Assembly (NCBI GenBank): GCA_900323505.1
Contig: OOIN01000015.1
Location: 496,001-560,000 of the forward strand
DNA: 64,000 nt
Reading direction: 5' to 3'
Source of the DNA: Ustilago trichophora
Taxonomy: Eukaryota; Basidiomycota; Ustilaginomycetes; Ustilaginales; Ustilaginaceae
Shown here: positions 10,525 through 20,604 of the stretch, piece by piece
How the letters are laid out: every line of letters begins with the position of its first letter
Numbering within the stretch: position 1 is the first letter of the stretch
Program-made: the position numbers and the translations under genes
Notes under the pieces: model-generated
The model's input: the letters and a program-made list of their open reading frames with translations, nothing else
Told to the model about the DNA's origin: nothing
Database searches by the model: none

Positions 10525-13500
10525 ATGTCTTCCAGCGAGCCAACAGCCACATCTAAGGCCGAACTGCCCCCGGACCATGAGGAACAAGCAGCTCGGGCTG
10601 CCGAGCCTGCCACTCAAGAATCGGATGACCTCGAACAAGTTCAATTTGACTCAGAAGATTTCCAAGATTCAGAACAGGCTGAGCGAACGCAAACGCTCCC
10701 GGAACAATCTGCTTCAAACACCCATACTGAGCTACCGGCAGCCTCACCTCACCAAGATACCCCAGTTGAGGCTCAATCAAACCATGACGAAATACAGCAC
10801 GCCTCAGATGGTCAAGATCAAGCCGACGACGACAATGACGATGGTGACATCTCCCTTATCGCCTCACCAAGGGCCGACACTGCTGCCTCCTTCGCTTCAT
10901 CCTCACATCGTCGTATCGACTCGGTGCCGCCACAAAAGTACCATGTAACTCAAGACGCGACCCATGCTCTTTCCGCCTCTCTCGCCTCGACCTCGCTGCA
11001 TTCCACCATCCAAGAGGAGGAATCCGACATCTCCATCCCTCAGTACGACGACAGCCAAGATCCACAGCTCAGCGCCCATTCTGCGTCGGCCTTCCGCTCG
11101 CATTTCTTGCCCTCGCACCACGACGAACCTGAAGCTCTCCACTCTCCGACTTCCATCGACAAGGCTGACCTCAACTTTGTCGACATCACCTTGGACGGAC
11201 CTGCAGACGAGTCTACGCTGAGCGGCAACCTCCTTGAACCACCAAACCCTTTGGCAGGCTCAACAAGAACGGCCGATCAGATCCGTCGCGATAGTGTTTC
11301 CAGCCAAATGCCTCAGACGAGCACCTCTGCGGCGGCTTCCCAAGAACACAACTCTGCTCCTCCTGCCCCCGTCGTTCAGGTCTCGGGTCTCGATCTGCAT
11401 CCGCCACCGAATCCGAATCGCGTTGATTTGGATGTTGATGACAATGCAATCGGCAATCGAAGCGTCGAGGGTCGCTACCGAGGTCGCACCAGCGCTGCAT
11501 CAAGCAGAGCTGCCAGTCCCACACGTTCTCCGAGCCCAAGCCCTTCACATCGCACCTCATTCGCTCCAGCACAAACTTCTGCATCTCCTCTTTCTACTGC
11601 CTCCAACTCCTTCCAGAACGGCCTATCTATCACACCTGCTCCTGTCTTGCTCGCTGCAGACGAGCATGGCAACATCAGCGTCGTTTCAGATGTACCTGTC
11701 AGCCCTCGGACTGTCCCTGACGCATTGCCACAAAAAGAAGCAGGCGATGAAAACCAGCAATCAGCGGGAGCAGAAGACGTTAAGCCATCGGATGCGCCGG
11801 CGCCAAAAGATCCTGCCGAAGTAGCACAGCAACGAGCCCCGACTCAGAATGGGCGAGCTGCTACATCTTTGTCCGACGAGGTGCAAGCCGCCGACGCGGC
11901 AGAGTCTTCCGCGCCTCCTGCGTCAGAAAAGAGCGATACTACATCATCTTCCCTTGCTCCTCCAGACGCAGGTCAGCACAACTCGAGCACATCACCTGGT
12001 CTGTCCGACAAAGCCGATCAGGTAGACTCCAAGAAACGACGCAAATCTTCATCAGCCGGCGCTGACCAAGTCGAGTCACGTACCCGTATGACCACACTAC
12101 CTGCGAAAACAAAGACCGAGGAGATCAAGCATCGCGCCGACTTTGAGCGCATGATGATGGCTGCCAAAGAGGTGGAGCGCAAGAAACGTGAGGAGGAAGA
12201 AGAGCGAAAGCGACGGCGTCAAGACGAGCAGCGGGAAGCACTGGGGCGCTGGGAAAAGGAGATCTTGCCATCTTGGTCGCGTGCCCGCAAGGATCCCGAG
12301 TTGGGCCAGCTCTGGTGGAAGGGCGCCCCACCAAGCATCCGAGGTCGTGTTTGGGCCCTGGCCATCGGAAATCCTTTGATGCTGCCTCGAAACTTACTCG
12401 AGCAGTCTGAGAAGAGGGCAGCTGGGACGATTCCGCCTCGCGTTTTGGATCAGATCGACGAAGATGTTGAGGATACATTGCCAAGCTTGAAGCTCTTCCA
12501 AGCCAACGGACCCCTGCACGACGATCTGATTCGGCTCTGTCGAGCCTTTGTCCTGGTCCGTATGGAGCAAGTCGCTGAGCTCGATTTGGCGGGCGATGCT
12601 GACAAGGCCGCCAGCCGGCATCAGAACGCCAGTCCTTTGTCACGCAAAGCTGACCTCCCATCCATCTCTGGAGTAGCTCAACCTGGCACCACCACCGAAG
12701 GAGCGCCGGACGAGCAAGACGACTATGACGACGAGTACGCACAACGAGGCATCGACCTCTACCAACCCGGCCTGGCAAGCCTTGCCGCTGTCCTGCTCAT
12801 CAACATGTCGATCAACACTGCATTTATCGCACTTCTCAATCTACTCCACTCGAAACCGTGGCTCAAAGCGCTCTACTCTCTCCTACCTACCGTTGTCCCA
12901 GCCGCAGCTTCGTCCAAAATGCCCAACCTAGCCTCTGCCACCCGTAAACCAGCGTACGCCCTCCCTCCCAAAGAAAAGCAAATTCGAGGCTTTGAACGGG
13001 TCCTTGAGACCCTGCTGGCGGATCAGATGCCCAAAGTCTACGCCAACCTTTTGGCGCGTAACGTCAAACTGTACCGTGTCGTACTACGAGATTGGGTCTC
13101 TACGCTGTGGAGCAAGTGGCTGGACGTCGACACAGTGATGCGGTTGTGGGATGTTGTCCTGTTGGACGAGACGGATTCGCTCATCTACAGAGTATGTCTG
13201 GCGTTGGTGCAGACTTTGGAGTCGCGATTGTATGTGCCGGATCAGGAGGAGTTGGAATCGATTCTAAAGGGAACCAACAAGGCAGCTTTGGCAATTTGGA
13301 GAAGAGACAAGGAGATCAGAGGCGAATTGGAGGTGCATGCGCAACGTAGTTTGGCTGCACCGAGACACAGTAGAAGCTCCATTTCTGCTACAAGTGTCGC
13401 ACCTCAACAGCAGATCTCTGAAGCGACTACACCTCCTACCGCCGCTTCAAACATTTCCCTTGCTTCCGGCGCTTCTTCTGAAGACCCTCAACCACCGATT

Positions 13501-13749
13501 GCTACACCTCCTCCGAGAAGTAGCTCTCTCGCCCAATATCGCCAATCCCAGTCTCAGTCTCAACTCGAACCTCCTCCTCCGCACACTGAGGAAGCATCCA
13601 TTGATTTCGAAGAAATTGTTCCTAGAGACTACATCTACGAGCAGTACGCCATCAAAGAGGAAAACGTGTTTGACACTCTCGAGGCGCAACAGACGTGGTG
13701 GAAGCAATCGACGTTGCAGCGGTTGCTGGATCGAGAGTTGAGCGAATGA
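10525..13749 (+). CDS. TBC-domain protein (TBC1D12/14-like) with degenerate catalytic fingers
   Basis: A single exon of 1074 aa. Residues 1-530 are disordered and Ser/Pro/Asp/Gln-rich. A basic-acidic coiled segment (KKREEEEERKRRRQDEQR) lies at about 548-570. It leads into a TBC domain at about 573-900 starting LGRWEKEIL and PSIRGRVWALAIGN, the form found in TBC1D12/TBC1D14. About 60 low-complexity residues interrupt the domain between its early helices and LYQPGLASLAAVLLIN. TBC proteins are GTPase-activating proteins for Rab GTPases. The arginine-finger motif IxxDxxR reads I644-D-E-D-V-E-D650, with Asp in place of Arg. The glutamine finger YxQ reads Y746-Q-P, with Pro in place of Gln. Catalysis by the dual-finger mechanism is therefore doubtful. 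The C-terminus ends in a conserved-looking acidic/aromatic segment (DYIYEQYAIKEENVFD). Confidence 0.88.
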   Translation: MSSSEPTATSKAELPPDHEEQAARAAEPATQESDDLEQVQFDSEDFQDSEQAERTQTLPEQSASNTHTELPAASPHQDTPVEAQSNHDEIQHASDGQDQADDDNDDGDISLIASPRADTAASFASSSHRRIDSVPPQKYHVTQDATHALSASLASTSLHSTIQEEESDISIPQYDDSQDPQLSAHSASAFRSHFLPSHHDEPEALHSPTSIDKADLNFVDITLDGPADESTLSGNLLEPPNPLAGSTRTADQIRRDSVSSQMPQTSTSAAASQEHNSAPPAPVVQVSGLDLHPPPNPNRVDLDVDDNAIGNRSVEGRYRGRTSAASSRAASPTRSPSPSPSHRTSFAPAQTSASPLSTASNSFQNGLSITPAPVLLAADEHGNISVVSDVPVSPRTVPDALPQKEAGDENQQSAGAEDVKPSDAPAPKDPAEVAQQRAPTQNGRAATSLSDEVQAADAAESSAPPASEKSDTTSSSLAPPDAGQHNSSTSPGLSDKADQVDSKKRRKSSSAGADQVESRTRMTTLPAKTKTEEIKHRADFERMMMAAKEVERKKREEEEERKRRRQDEQREALGRWEKEILPSWSRARKDPELGQLWWKGAPPSIRGRVWALAIGNPLMLPRNLLEQSEKRAAGTIPPRVLDQIDEDVEDTLPSLKLFQANGPLHDDLIRLCRAFVLVRMEQVAELDLAGDADKAASRHQNASPLSRKADLPSISGVAQPGTTTEGAPDEQDDYDDEYAQRGIDLYQPGLASLAAVLLINMSINTAFIALLNLLHSKPWLKALYSLLPTVVPAAASSKMPNLASATRKPAYALPPKEKQIRGFERVLETLLADQMPKVYANLLARNVKLYRVVLRDWVSTLWSKWLDVDTVMRLWDVVLLDETDSLIYRVCLALVQTLESRLYVPDQEELESILKGTNKAALAIWRRDKEIRGELEVHAQRSLAAPRHSRSSISATSVAPQQQISEATTPPTAASNISLASGASSEDPQPPIATPPPRSSSLAQYRQSQSQSQLEPPPPHTEEASIDFEEIVPRDYIYEQYAIKEENVFDTLEAQQTWWKQSTLQRLLDRELSE

Positions 13750-14203
13750 TTTTCTGGTCTAAGTTATTCATTCTTTTAGTTTTCATTTATGCGGATTCGA
13801 TCAAGTGATCCATTCGTCAATGCGTGAAAAGCTGGTTTGAAAAGGAGGTGTGGATGTGGTCTGATGGGTTTTGCGAACTGAAGAGCTACGTGTAAAGTGC
13901 GTGCGATTCTGTGGCAAGAGAGGTGAGAGAGGATGTTTTGTTGGCGGTATGTCCAGTCTTCCACATCACTTTGCCTGGGTTAGACTTGCTGTACAGATGG
14001 ACACATGATGGATCGATCCACCGACCATACACACAATAGCAGTATCAAAAACAACCTTCTTCTTCTGTACAACACGCAAATCATAATCTACATCCACTAA
14101 CACGAAACTGAATCAAGAGCATATCTCAACAAAGAAAAAGAAACAATAGAAAAAAAAAACTGATCTGATTGACGAGGAAATCCAAAACCGTCAAAACCAC
14201 AAC
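13750..14203. other. Convergent 3' region between the TBC gene and myosin
   Basis: About 450 nt separate the two stop codons. The DNA is A-rich on the plus strand near 14140-14160 and has no coding frame. It should contain both transcription termination regions. Confidence 0.5.
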
Positions 14204-17200
14204 CTATAGTAATGTAGTGGAGGATGAAGAGATGCTGCTACCATTGCTGGCATGACCATTGCGAGTCTTGGCGGGATTGTCGTAGACATAGTAGCTGCTA
14301 GAACCACGGGCGGGAGGAATGGCTGAAGCTTTGGTGGCGCCGGCAGTGGTAGGCATCCTGTGCGATCGAAGAAGGTCGCTCTTGGCTGCAATATCCTGCT
14401 CCAACTCCTCGTGGCCTCTTCGCAGCTCGTCAAGGATCTGATGCCGCAATGCATCAGAAGAACCGTTACTAGCCTGAGGCGAACCGTGACCAGCCAGAAT
14501 CAACTCCTCGAGGTTGGTCATGGTAGTGCTGCGGGCGATCTGCGAGTTCTTGAGCTGACGTTCGAGCTCCTGGATGTGCTGCTCGTATTGTCGACGCGTT
14601 CGACTGACCATCTCATCGGCTTGCAGATCCTTGCGACGTGCGTTCGAGACCGCCTCATCACGCTGCTGTTGGGCTTGGCGCAACGAGCTGGTCAACTCTG
14701 CCACCTTGTCCTCAAGCTTCTTGAGCGACTTGGCATCGCCATTTGCAGAAGGAGCCACATTGCCATATGTCGTCACAGCACCGCGAAGACCGTTGCTGAT
14801 GGTGGGAGAAGCTGCTGCACCGCCATTGGCTCTCTGCAGTCGAGCGAGTTCGCGATTCAGGTCCTCGTTCTCGGTCACCAGACGCGTCTTGCTCTTCTCG
14901 AGCGTCTTGGTATAGTGCGCCAATTCCTGCAGCTTGGACTGCGCATCCTGCAGCTGACGATCAGTGTACTTCTTGGCCTCTTCCAGCACATGGACGTGCT
15001 CGACAATGGTCTTGTTCTGCATGGACTGAAGCTTTCGCATCTCCTGTTGAGCCAAGGTAAGCTCGTGCTTGAGACCGCCGATCTCCTTGTCCTTACCAGC
15101 GACGAGCTGCTGGAGGCTGTTGGCGTTGCGTTCGGCTTGCTTGTGGGCCTGCTCGAGCAGCTCGCGACGCTTCGACTCGGCACTGAGCTCAATCGCGACC
15201 TGGTCCGCCCTGTGCTTCCAATTGGTCTCGCGTCGCTCGAGTTCCAAGAGAGCATCCTCGAGGTCCTGATGCTTGGTAGCAGAGGCCTGCAGCTGCTTCT
15301 CGAGCGTGTCCTTGTTCTTGAGCGCATCTTGCAAGCCGCGGTTGATGACGGCTGACTTGCTTTGCGCTTCTTGAAGCAGAGCCTCGGCATCACGCTTGGC
15401 CTTCTCCGCAGCAGCTACCTTGGCATCGGCGTCTCGAACTCGCAACTCGGCGCTTCGCACTTGCTCTTCCGCTGCTTGTCGTGCAGCACCGTGAGCCTGC
15501 GCCTCCTTCTGCGCGGCAGAGATCTCGGATCGCAGTGCTGAAATCTGCTCAAGGCTTGTGTGCTTGGCCTCGGACAGTTCCTTCTGAACGCTAGCCATCT
15601 GCTCACGCAGCGTCTGAAGCTCTTGCTCCTTCATGCGATGGATCTCCTTGGTCTTGACGTCCTCGGAGCTCTTGGCTTCCATCAATCGTCGCGTCTCGTC
15701 CAGCTCCCTCTGCAAAACAGCTTTCGCCTCGTTGGTCTTGGCGTGCTCGTCCTTTGCTGACTTGACATCGAAGGTGAGGGTGTTGAGCTTGATGTTCAGA
15801 TCAGCCAGCTGCTTGGCAAGACCTTCGCGCTCTCGCGAGAGATCCGAGACCTGCTTCTGCAGTTGGCCGACCTCTTGCTCCTTGTCCTTTACCCTGATCT
15901 CATGACCAGCTGCAACACGTTGCAGCTCGGAAAGCTGATAGGAAGACTGACGCGTCTGGTCTTCGAGCTGAAGAGCACGCTTCTGCTCCTCCTCACGACC
16001 CTTGGCTTCAGCCATGAGCTTTGCCTCGACCTCCTGTACCGCTGTGAGCATGCGCTTGTGGGCACGATCGAGATCCTGTTCCTTCTCCTGAAGCTTACGC
16101 TGCAACTCGTCCTTCTCGGCAACAAAGGCTTGACGCTCTGAGCGGAACTGCTCGGCATTGGTGCTGTGCTTGCTGAGATCGCGCATAAAAGTGTCCTCCT
16201 TGTCCTTCCAAGCCTTTTGCTCGGCCTCCAATCGCAAGAGGTGGTCGGCAGCTTGGTCGAAGGCGGTCTTGAGCTCGGCGTGTGCCTGCTCGGTGGCCTT
16301 CTGAGTTGCGATGGCCTTCTCAAGCTGGCCTTCAAGCAAGTCGACATCACCTTGCAAGGCCGCCAGATCATCCTCGAGCGCCGACTCACGCTCTTTCGAA
16401 CGAGCCAGCAGCTGGTCCTTGTCGAGCAAGAGAGATCGCTCGGACTCGAGCGCCTCCTCGATCTTGCGCTTTTCAGCTTCGAGCTGGAACTTGAGAGCTT
16501 CGAGAGCCTCTCGCTCCTTCTGATCTCGCTCAGCACGTTCGGTGACCATGGCGAGCTCGAGTTGCTTACGCTTGAGCTCCTCGTCGTGTCGGGTGGCTGT
16601 AAGCAAGGGTCGGACCCGGGTGTAGAGCTGCCACCACGGCCACTCGCGGAGCTCGACGTAGAGGCGCGCGTTTCGCTGGACGGTTCGCACTGCCGCAGCA
16701 CGGTTGAGAATCTTCTTCATCTGGCGACGCGCAGTGTACATGCGACAAGCGGCGCCGAAACGGCTAAAGATGTCGTAAAGGTGCGAATCTCTGCGCTCTT
16801 CCATCTCGGCGAGCACTCCTGCCTTGAAGAAGATCTTGGAAGTGCCAATCTTGAAGGTCGACTTGTCCAAATCAAGGGCTTCTACCATCCTCTGACAAGC
16901 CTTGCGGCCATCCATGTAGCCGGGAGGGATGATACCAGGAGTCAAGACCTCGTAGCGATTCCTGAACTCGGAGAAGAGGAGTCGGTTGGGGTACCCGAGA
17001 CGTGCGATACGGATGCCTTCGAGCACACCGTTGCAACGCAATTGTTCGAGCACCAACGGCACATCCATCTTGCCCGGTTTCTTCTCTGGGTTTGGAACAA
17101 TGCATCGGACAAAGTGAGGCTGGGTCGACGAAAGCTGGCCCATGAGCGAGTTGAGCTGCTCCTTGTGCCTCTGACCAACGGTACGGAAAGCACCACGCTT

Positions 17201-19318
17201 CACGCGACGCTTGGGAGCGGACGCAAGCGAAGTCTCCTCGTCGACTTCAGCATACTCGGCAAAGAGGGAAGCAATGAAGCGGTCTGTCGACTCGGACATG
17301 ACGCGGGTGAGATTGTCGTTGAGCGGATCCTTGTTCTTGTCGAGCCAGCCGTCAGTGCGGTACTCGACATCGCCGGCGTAGTGCTTGACAGTGAAGCCCT
17401 GAGCAAAGCGGGTTCGCGCAAACTTTGTAGAGCCGTGAGCCAGGCCCTTCTCAGCGGCGAGGGCAGCACCGGCAGCATCCATAGCCGAGCCGTCCTTATT
17501 GGTACCCCAGATGCGGTAGAGCTTGTCGGTGAAGGTGGTATCAGTAGCCTTTGGCATGATGCACTCCTCATCCAAGCAAGAGAGAATGCCGATGGGCGTT
17601 GTTGACTCGATGAGGTCAATGGTGGGCTGGAGATCCAGGCCAAAGTTGACAAAGTCCCACTCGATGTTCTCTCGAGCATACTCCTCTTGCTCAAGGACAA
17701 ACATGTGGTGGTTGAAGAACTGCTGGAGCTTCTCGTTGGTGTAGTTGATGCAGAGCTGTTCGAAGCTGTTGACCTCAAAGATCTCGAACCCGGCGATATC
17801 GAGTACACCGATGAAGGTGCTTTTGCTGGTGGGACGATCGAGGGCCTTGTTGATGCGGTCGACAAGCCAGCCAAAGGCTTTCTCGTACAGAGTCTTGCTG
17901 AGGGCGGCCATCTCCTCCGAGACCTGGCGCATGGTCCTTGAAGAGGTGACCCATTCGCGACCAGCTTTGACACGGGGGCGCAAAAGGGCTTTGGAGAACT
18001 CTTGCTCGGGCAAGCCGAGAACGTGACAGATCTTTTCGACTTGAGGCATGTTGGTGATCCTGGCCTGTTCGGAGCGGTCGGTGGCAAGCTGAATGTTACC
18101 GATCTGCAAGATGGCAGCAGCTATGCGGAAGAGGTTGAGCTGCTCGTCGGGAGTGAAGCCTACGGTGTTGAGTGCGTCACGCAAGAGCTTCCATTCGGCG
18201 CGATCGTCGACGCCCTCGACATTCTTGCGGGTGCCCTTGAGATAGGCGTAGTCGTCGGGAGAGCTAGAGAGCAAAAGCTTTTGCTTGAGCTCGGGCTCGG
18301 CACCGCGAAGGAGCTGGTAGAAGATGTGGAAGCTGCGCTCGTTTTCGCTTCGAATGGCAACTCTGCTCTTTTCCAAGAGGTACCAGTCGATGTTGGCACC
18401 TGCAATGGCGCCTACGGAAGTGAACTCGATTCGAACAAATTTTCCGAAACGACTCGAGTTGTTGTTGCGGATGGTCTGCGCGTTACCAAAGGCTTCCAAG
18501 ATGGGGTTAGCTTGGAGAATCTGACGCTCGAGCAGGCCGAGACGCTTGGAGGAGACTGGCTCGACACCGTTGATGCGGTCGAGAACCTCGCGAGACGAGG
18601 AAGGTGTCAATGTGCTGGCTGGCGACTGGGAGGTGTGAGCGGTGGGGTCGGCAGCAATGGCAGCAAGATACTGAATGACCTTTTTGGTGTTTTCAGTTTT
18701 ACCAGCCCCCGACTCTCCGGTGATGAGCAAACTCTGGTTCTCGCGGTTGTCGATCATGTTGCGCATGGCCTCATCGGCAAGAGCAAAGACGTGAGGAGCA
18801 TTCTCCTCTCTCCTGCGGCCCTTGTATGCTGCGACGATGGCATCAGTGTAGATGGGTAGGGTGTGGTAGGGGTTGACTGCTACCAAGAAGAGACCAGAGT
18901 AGGTGTAGATGAGGGAGCTGAAGTATCTCTGCCGCAAATTGTGTACGACACTGGCCTCGTTGAGGAAAGTAAGGTCGGCGATATCCTCGGCCTTGTCAAA
19001 CTTGGGCGGGTTCATCTTGCTGAGCTCGAAGGTGGGTACAGTGCGGTTGGAGCCATCTTGCAAAGCGCAGAGAGAGTTTTCGGCTTGTTCGTTGATGACC
19101 CACGCGGAGACGTAGCCAACATTTGGGTCAGGGATCCAGACGTATTTCTTGGCAGCAAACTCTGCGGCAGAGGCGGCATCCGAAGCGGACTGACCGACGC
19201 CTCTAGATGGACGAGGCATGGCAGCGGCTAGTTGTGCGGCATTGTTGGCCTCTATGGAAGGAGAGGCGCGATGTGATGGACGAAAGAGATGGGATTTGGT
19301 GCGTACAACGTCGACCAT
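14204..19318 (-). CDS. Class II (conventional) myosin heavy chain
   Basis: A single 1704-aa reading frame without introns. The first 55 residues are Ser/Ala-rich. The N-terminal SH3-like segment (KKYVWIPDPNVGYVSAWV) precedes the motor. Motor motifs: P-loop GESGAGKT at 201-208, switch I NNNSSRFGK at 285-293, switch II LDIAGFE at 506-512, and the actin-binding/relay region around IDLIES. Loop 1 (about 222-262) is long and Ser/Thr-rich. The TEDS position (KAGREWV) appears to hold Glu, as in class II myosins. After the converter (FFKAGVLAEMEERRD, about 830) come degenerate IQ-like segments and WPWWQLYTRVRPLL, the class II head-tail junction. A coiled-coil tail of about 700 residues follows; there is no DIL, chitin synthase or TH1 domain. 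Expected role: actomyosin ring contraction in cytokinesis. Alternative start: Met34. Confidence 0.93.
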   Translation of the reverse strand: MVDVVRTKSHLFRPSHRASPSIEANNAAQLAAAMPRPSRGVGQSASDAASAAEFAAKKYVWIPDPNVGYVSAWVINEQAENSLCALQDGSNRTVPTFELSKMNPPKFDKAEDIADLTFLNEASVVHNLRQRYFSSLIYTYSGLFLVAVNPYHTLPIYTDAIVAAYKGRRREENAPHVFALADEAMRNMIDNRENQSLLITGESGAGKTENTKKVIQYLAAIAADPTAHTSQSPASTLTPSSSREVLDRINGVEPVSSKRLGLLERQILQANPILEAFGNAQTIRNNNSSRFGKFVRIEFTSVGAIAGANIDWYLLEKSRVAIRSENERSFHIFYQLLRGAEPELKQKLLLSSSPDDYAYLKGTRKNVEGVDDRAEWKLLRDALNTVGFTPDEQLNLFRIAAAILQIGNIQLATDRSEQARITNMPQVEKICHVLGLPEQEFSKALLRPRVKAGREWVTSSRTMRQVSEEMAALSKTLYEKAFGWLVDRINKALDRPTSKSTFIGVLDIAGFEIFEVNSFEQLCINYTNEKLQQFFNHHMFVLEQEEYARENIEWDFVNFGLDLQPTIDLIESTTPIGILSCLDEECIMPKATDTTFTDKLYRIWGTNKDGSAMDAAGAALAAEKGLAHGSTKFARTRFAQGFTVKHYAGDVEYRTDGWLDKNKDPLNDNLTRVMSESTDRFIASLFAEYAEVDEETSLASAPKRRVKRGAFRTVGQRHKEQLNSLMGQLSSTQPHFVRCIVPNPEKKPGKMDVPLVLEQLRCNGVLEGIRIARLGYPNRLLFSEFRNRYEVLTPGIIPPGYMDGRKACQRMVEALDLDKSTFKIGTSKIFFKAGVLAEMEERRDSHLYDIFSRFGAACRMYTARRQMKKILNRAAAVRTVQRNARLYVELREWPWWQLYTRVRPLLTATRHDEELKRKQLELAMVTERAERDQKEREALEALKFQLEAEKRKIEEALESERSLLLDKDQLLARSKERESALEDDLAALQGDVDLLEGQLEKAIATQKATEQAHAELKTAFDQAADHLLRLEAEQKAWKDKEDTFMRDLSKHSTNAEQFRSERQAFVAEKDELQRKLQEKEQDLDRAHKRMLTAVQEVEAKLMAEAKGREEEQKRALQLEDQTRQSSYQLSELQRVAAGHEIRVKDKEQEVGQLQKQVSDLSREREGLAKQLADLNIKLNTLTFDVKSAKDEHAKTNEAKAVLQRELDETRRLMEAKSSEDVKTKEIHRMKEQELQTLREQMASVQKELSEAKHTSLEQISALRSEISAAQKEAQAHGAARQAAEEQVRSAELRVRDADAKVAAAEKAKRDAEALLQEAQSKSAVINRGLQDALKNKDTLEKQLQASATKHQDLEDALLELERRETNWKHRADQVAIELSAESKRRELLEQAHKQAERNANSLQQLVAGKDKEIGGLKHELTLAQQEMRKLQSMQNKTIVEHVHVLEEAKKYTDRQLQDAQSKLQELAHYTKTLEKSKTRLVTENEDLNRELARLQRANGGAAASPTISNGLRGAVTTYGNVAPSANGDAKSLKKLEDKVAELTSSLRQAQQQRDEAVSNARRKDLQADEMVSRTRRQYEQHIQELERQLKNSQIARSTTMTNLEELILAGHGSPQASNGSSDALRHQILDELRRGHEELEQDIAAKSDLLRSHRMPTTAGATKASAIPPARGSSSYYVYDNPAKTRNGHASNGSSISSSSTTLL

Positions 19319-19950
19319 GATTGCGAGAATGTGGCAGGCAAGTGTGTGCCCAGTGAGATGAAGCTAGACAAAGGTGCTCCTTGATGGCTTGGGTATGAGG
19401 CCACTCGGCTCCAACAGTAGCGCAGAGAATGTTGTGATTAGAAGGAGAGTGGTTCGAGTGATCGTGTAGATAGATGATGGTGGATGCGGTGTTCGAGAGC
19501 AAATGAAGTCGCTCGAAAAAGGCACTGGTGAAGCAGTGATTGGAGGAGGACGATGGTGCGTAAAGAGGGGAAAGAAACGAGAGACGGCGATGGAGTGAGT
19601 CGAAGCAAGTAGCTGCAAGACAAGGAGCTGATGGTGGCTAAGCTAAGGAACAAAAGCCGGCGAGTTGTGGTGTACAGTGCGAGAGTAAGTCATGAGTGGG
19701 ACATGCTTGGACCTCGCTCGAGGGATGGAGTGAAAAGAGCTGCGTGAATCTGCAGGCATGGACAACTCTACAAGCAGCCGCCCTTGAGAGGCGCTGATGA
19801 GAACAACACTTTGGCTCGCTTTTGCTCCACTTTGAACCGTTGTTCAATGAGACACGCCCCCCTAAACCTGAATTTGATTCAATTCAAAAATCACAAAATA
19901 TTGAAATCGTCAATCACACCAAAAACACAAATTCCCAGCCGACAGGGGCC

Positions 19951-19982
<32 letters not shown>

Positions 19983-20604
19983 GGTCGCGTCTGCCATCTT
20001 GCGCGGCCTGTAAGATATACTGCTGTACACTCTGTACTGCCCCTAAGAGCGGAGGTTGGTTTCCGTCTGGAAGCTCTTCATGTCAACCTATAGCATTCGC
20101 CGTTCAAGAGCAAAGCTTGCTTGGAAGGAACTGAAACGGTTCTCGCAATCAAAAAGCCGCATACAAGTAATGAGGTCATTTGCAATGTTGAGTAGTTGGC
20201 TGTGCACCAGCATGCATCCCATGCAAGCAGCAGTCAGAGACCAACACTCAACTCTATCCAGCTCACGCGCGCATTCAAATTTGGCACACAGCAACACAGA
20301 CAAGACGCGTCTCGAGACTCGAATCTGACGTGTGACTTGTGCTCTCTTCCCGCACGGAAGCGCAAAAATTTCATGGTGATGCTCTTCCTCGTACACAATT
20401 TTTCTGCTCACCAGACAGCAGCGCCGAAATGTACAGTATGGACCCTGCATGCAGAAGCACTCTCTCTTTCTCTCTCAGCCTAAACTTAATGCCCAACTGG
20501 GTTGGCTTGAGTGCACCTCTTCTGCTCAGTACCTCATCTGTCCAGACTAAGCTCTGGTCAAGCATGCCAATGGCTACCTTTTGAGTCGCATTCATACGGG
20601 CAGC
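19319..20604. other. Divergent promoter region between myosin and the LENG1-like gene
   Basis: 1.29 kb. It contains a 23-nt T-tract at 19960-19982 and TGTACAGT-type motifs at 19671, 20024-20040 and 20431. A CTCTCTTTCTCTCTC tract lies at about 20461-20475. No supported gene. Confidence 0.5.
19960..19982. repeat. T23 tract
   Basis: A homopolymer of 23 T in the intergenic region. Similar T28 tracts lie at 42262 and 43784. Confidence 0.9.

Noticed and set aside
16166..17605. A 479-codon open frame on the plus strand, and another at 14360-15355
   Set aside because: Both are antisense to the myosin motor and coiled coil; the Leu-rich translations are typical complements of Lys/Glu-rich coding DNA.
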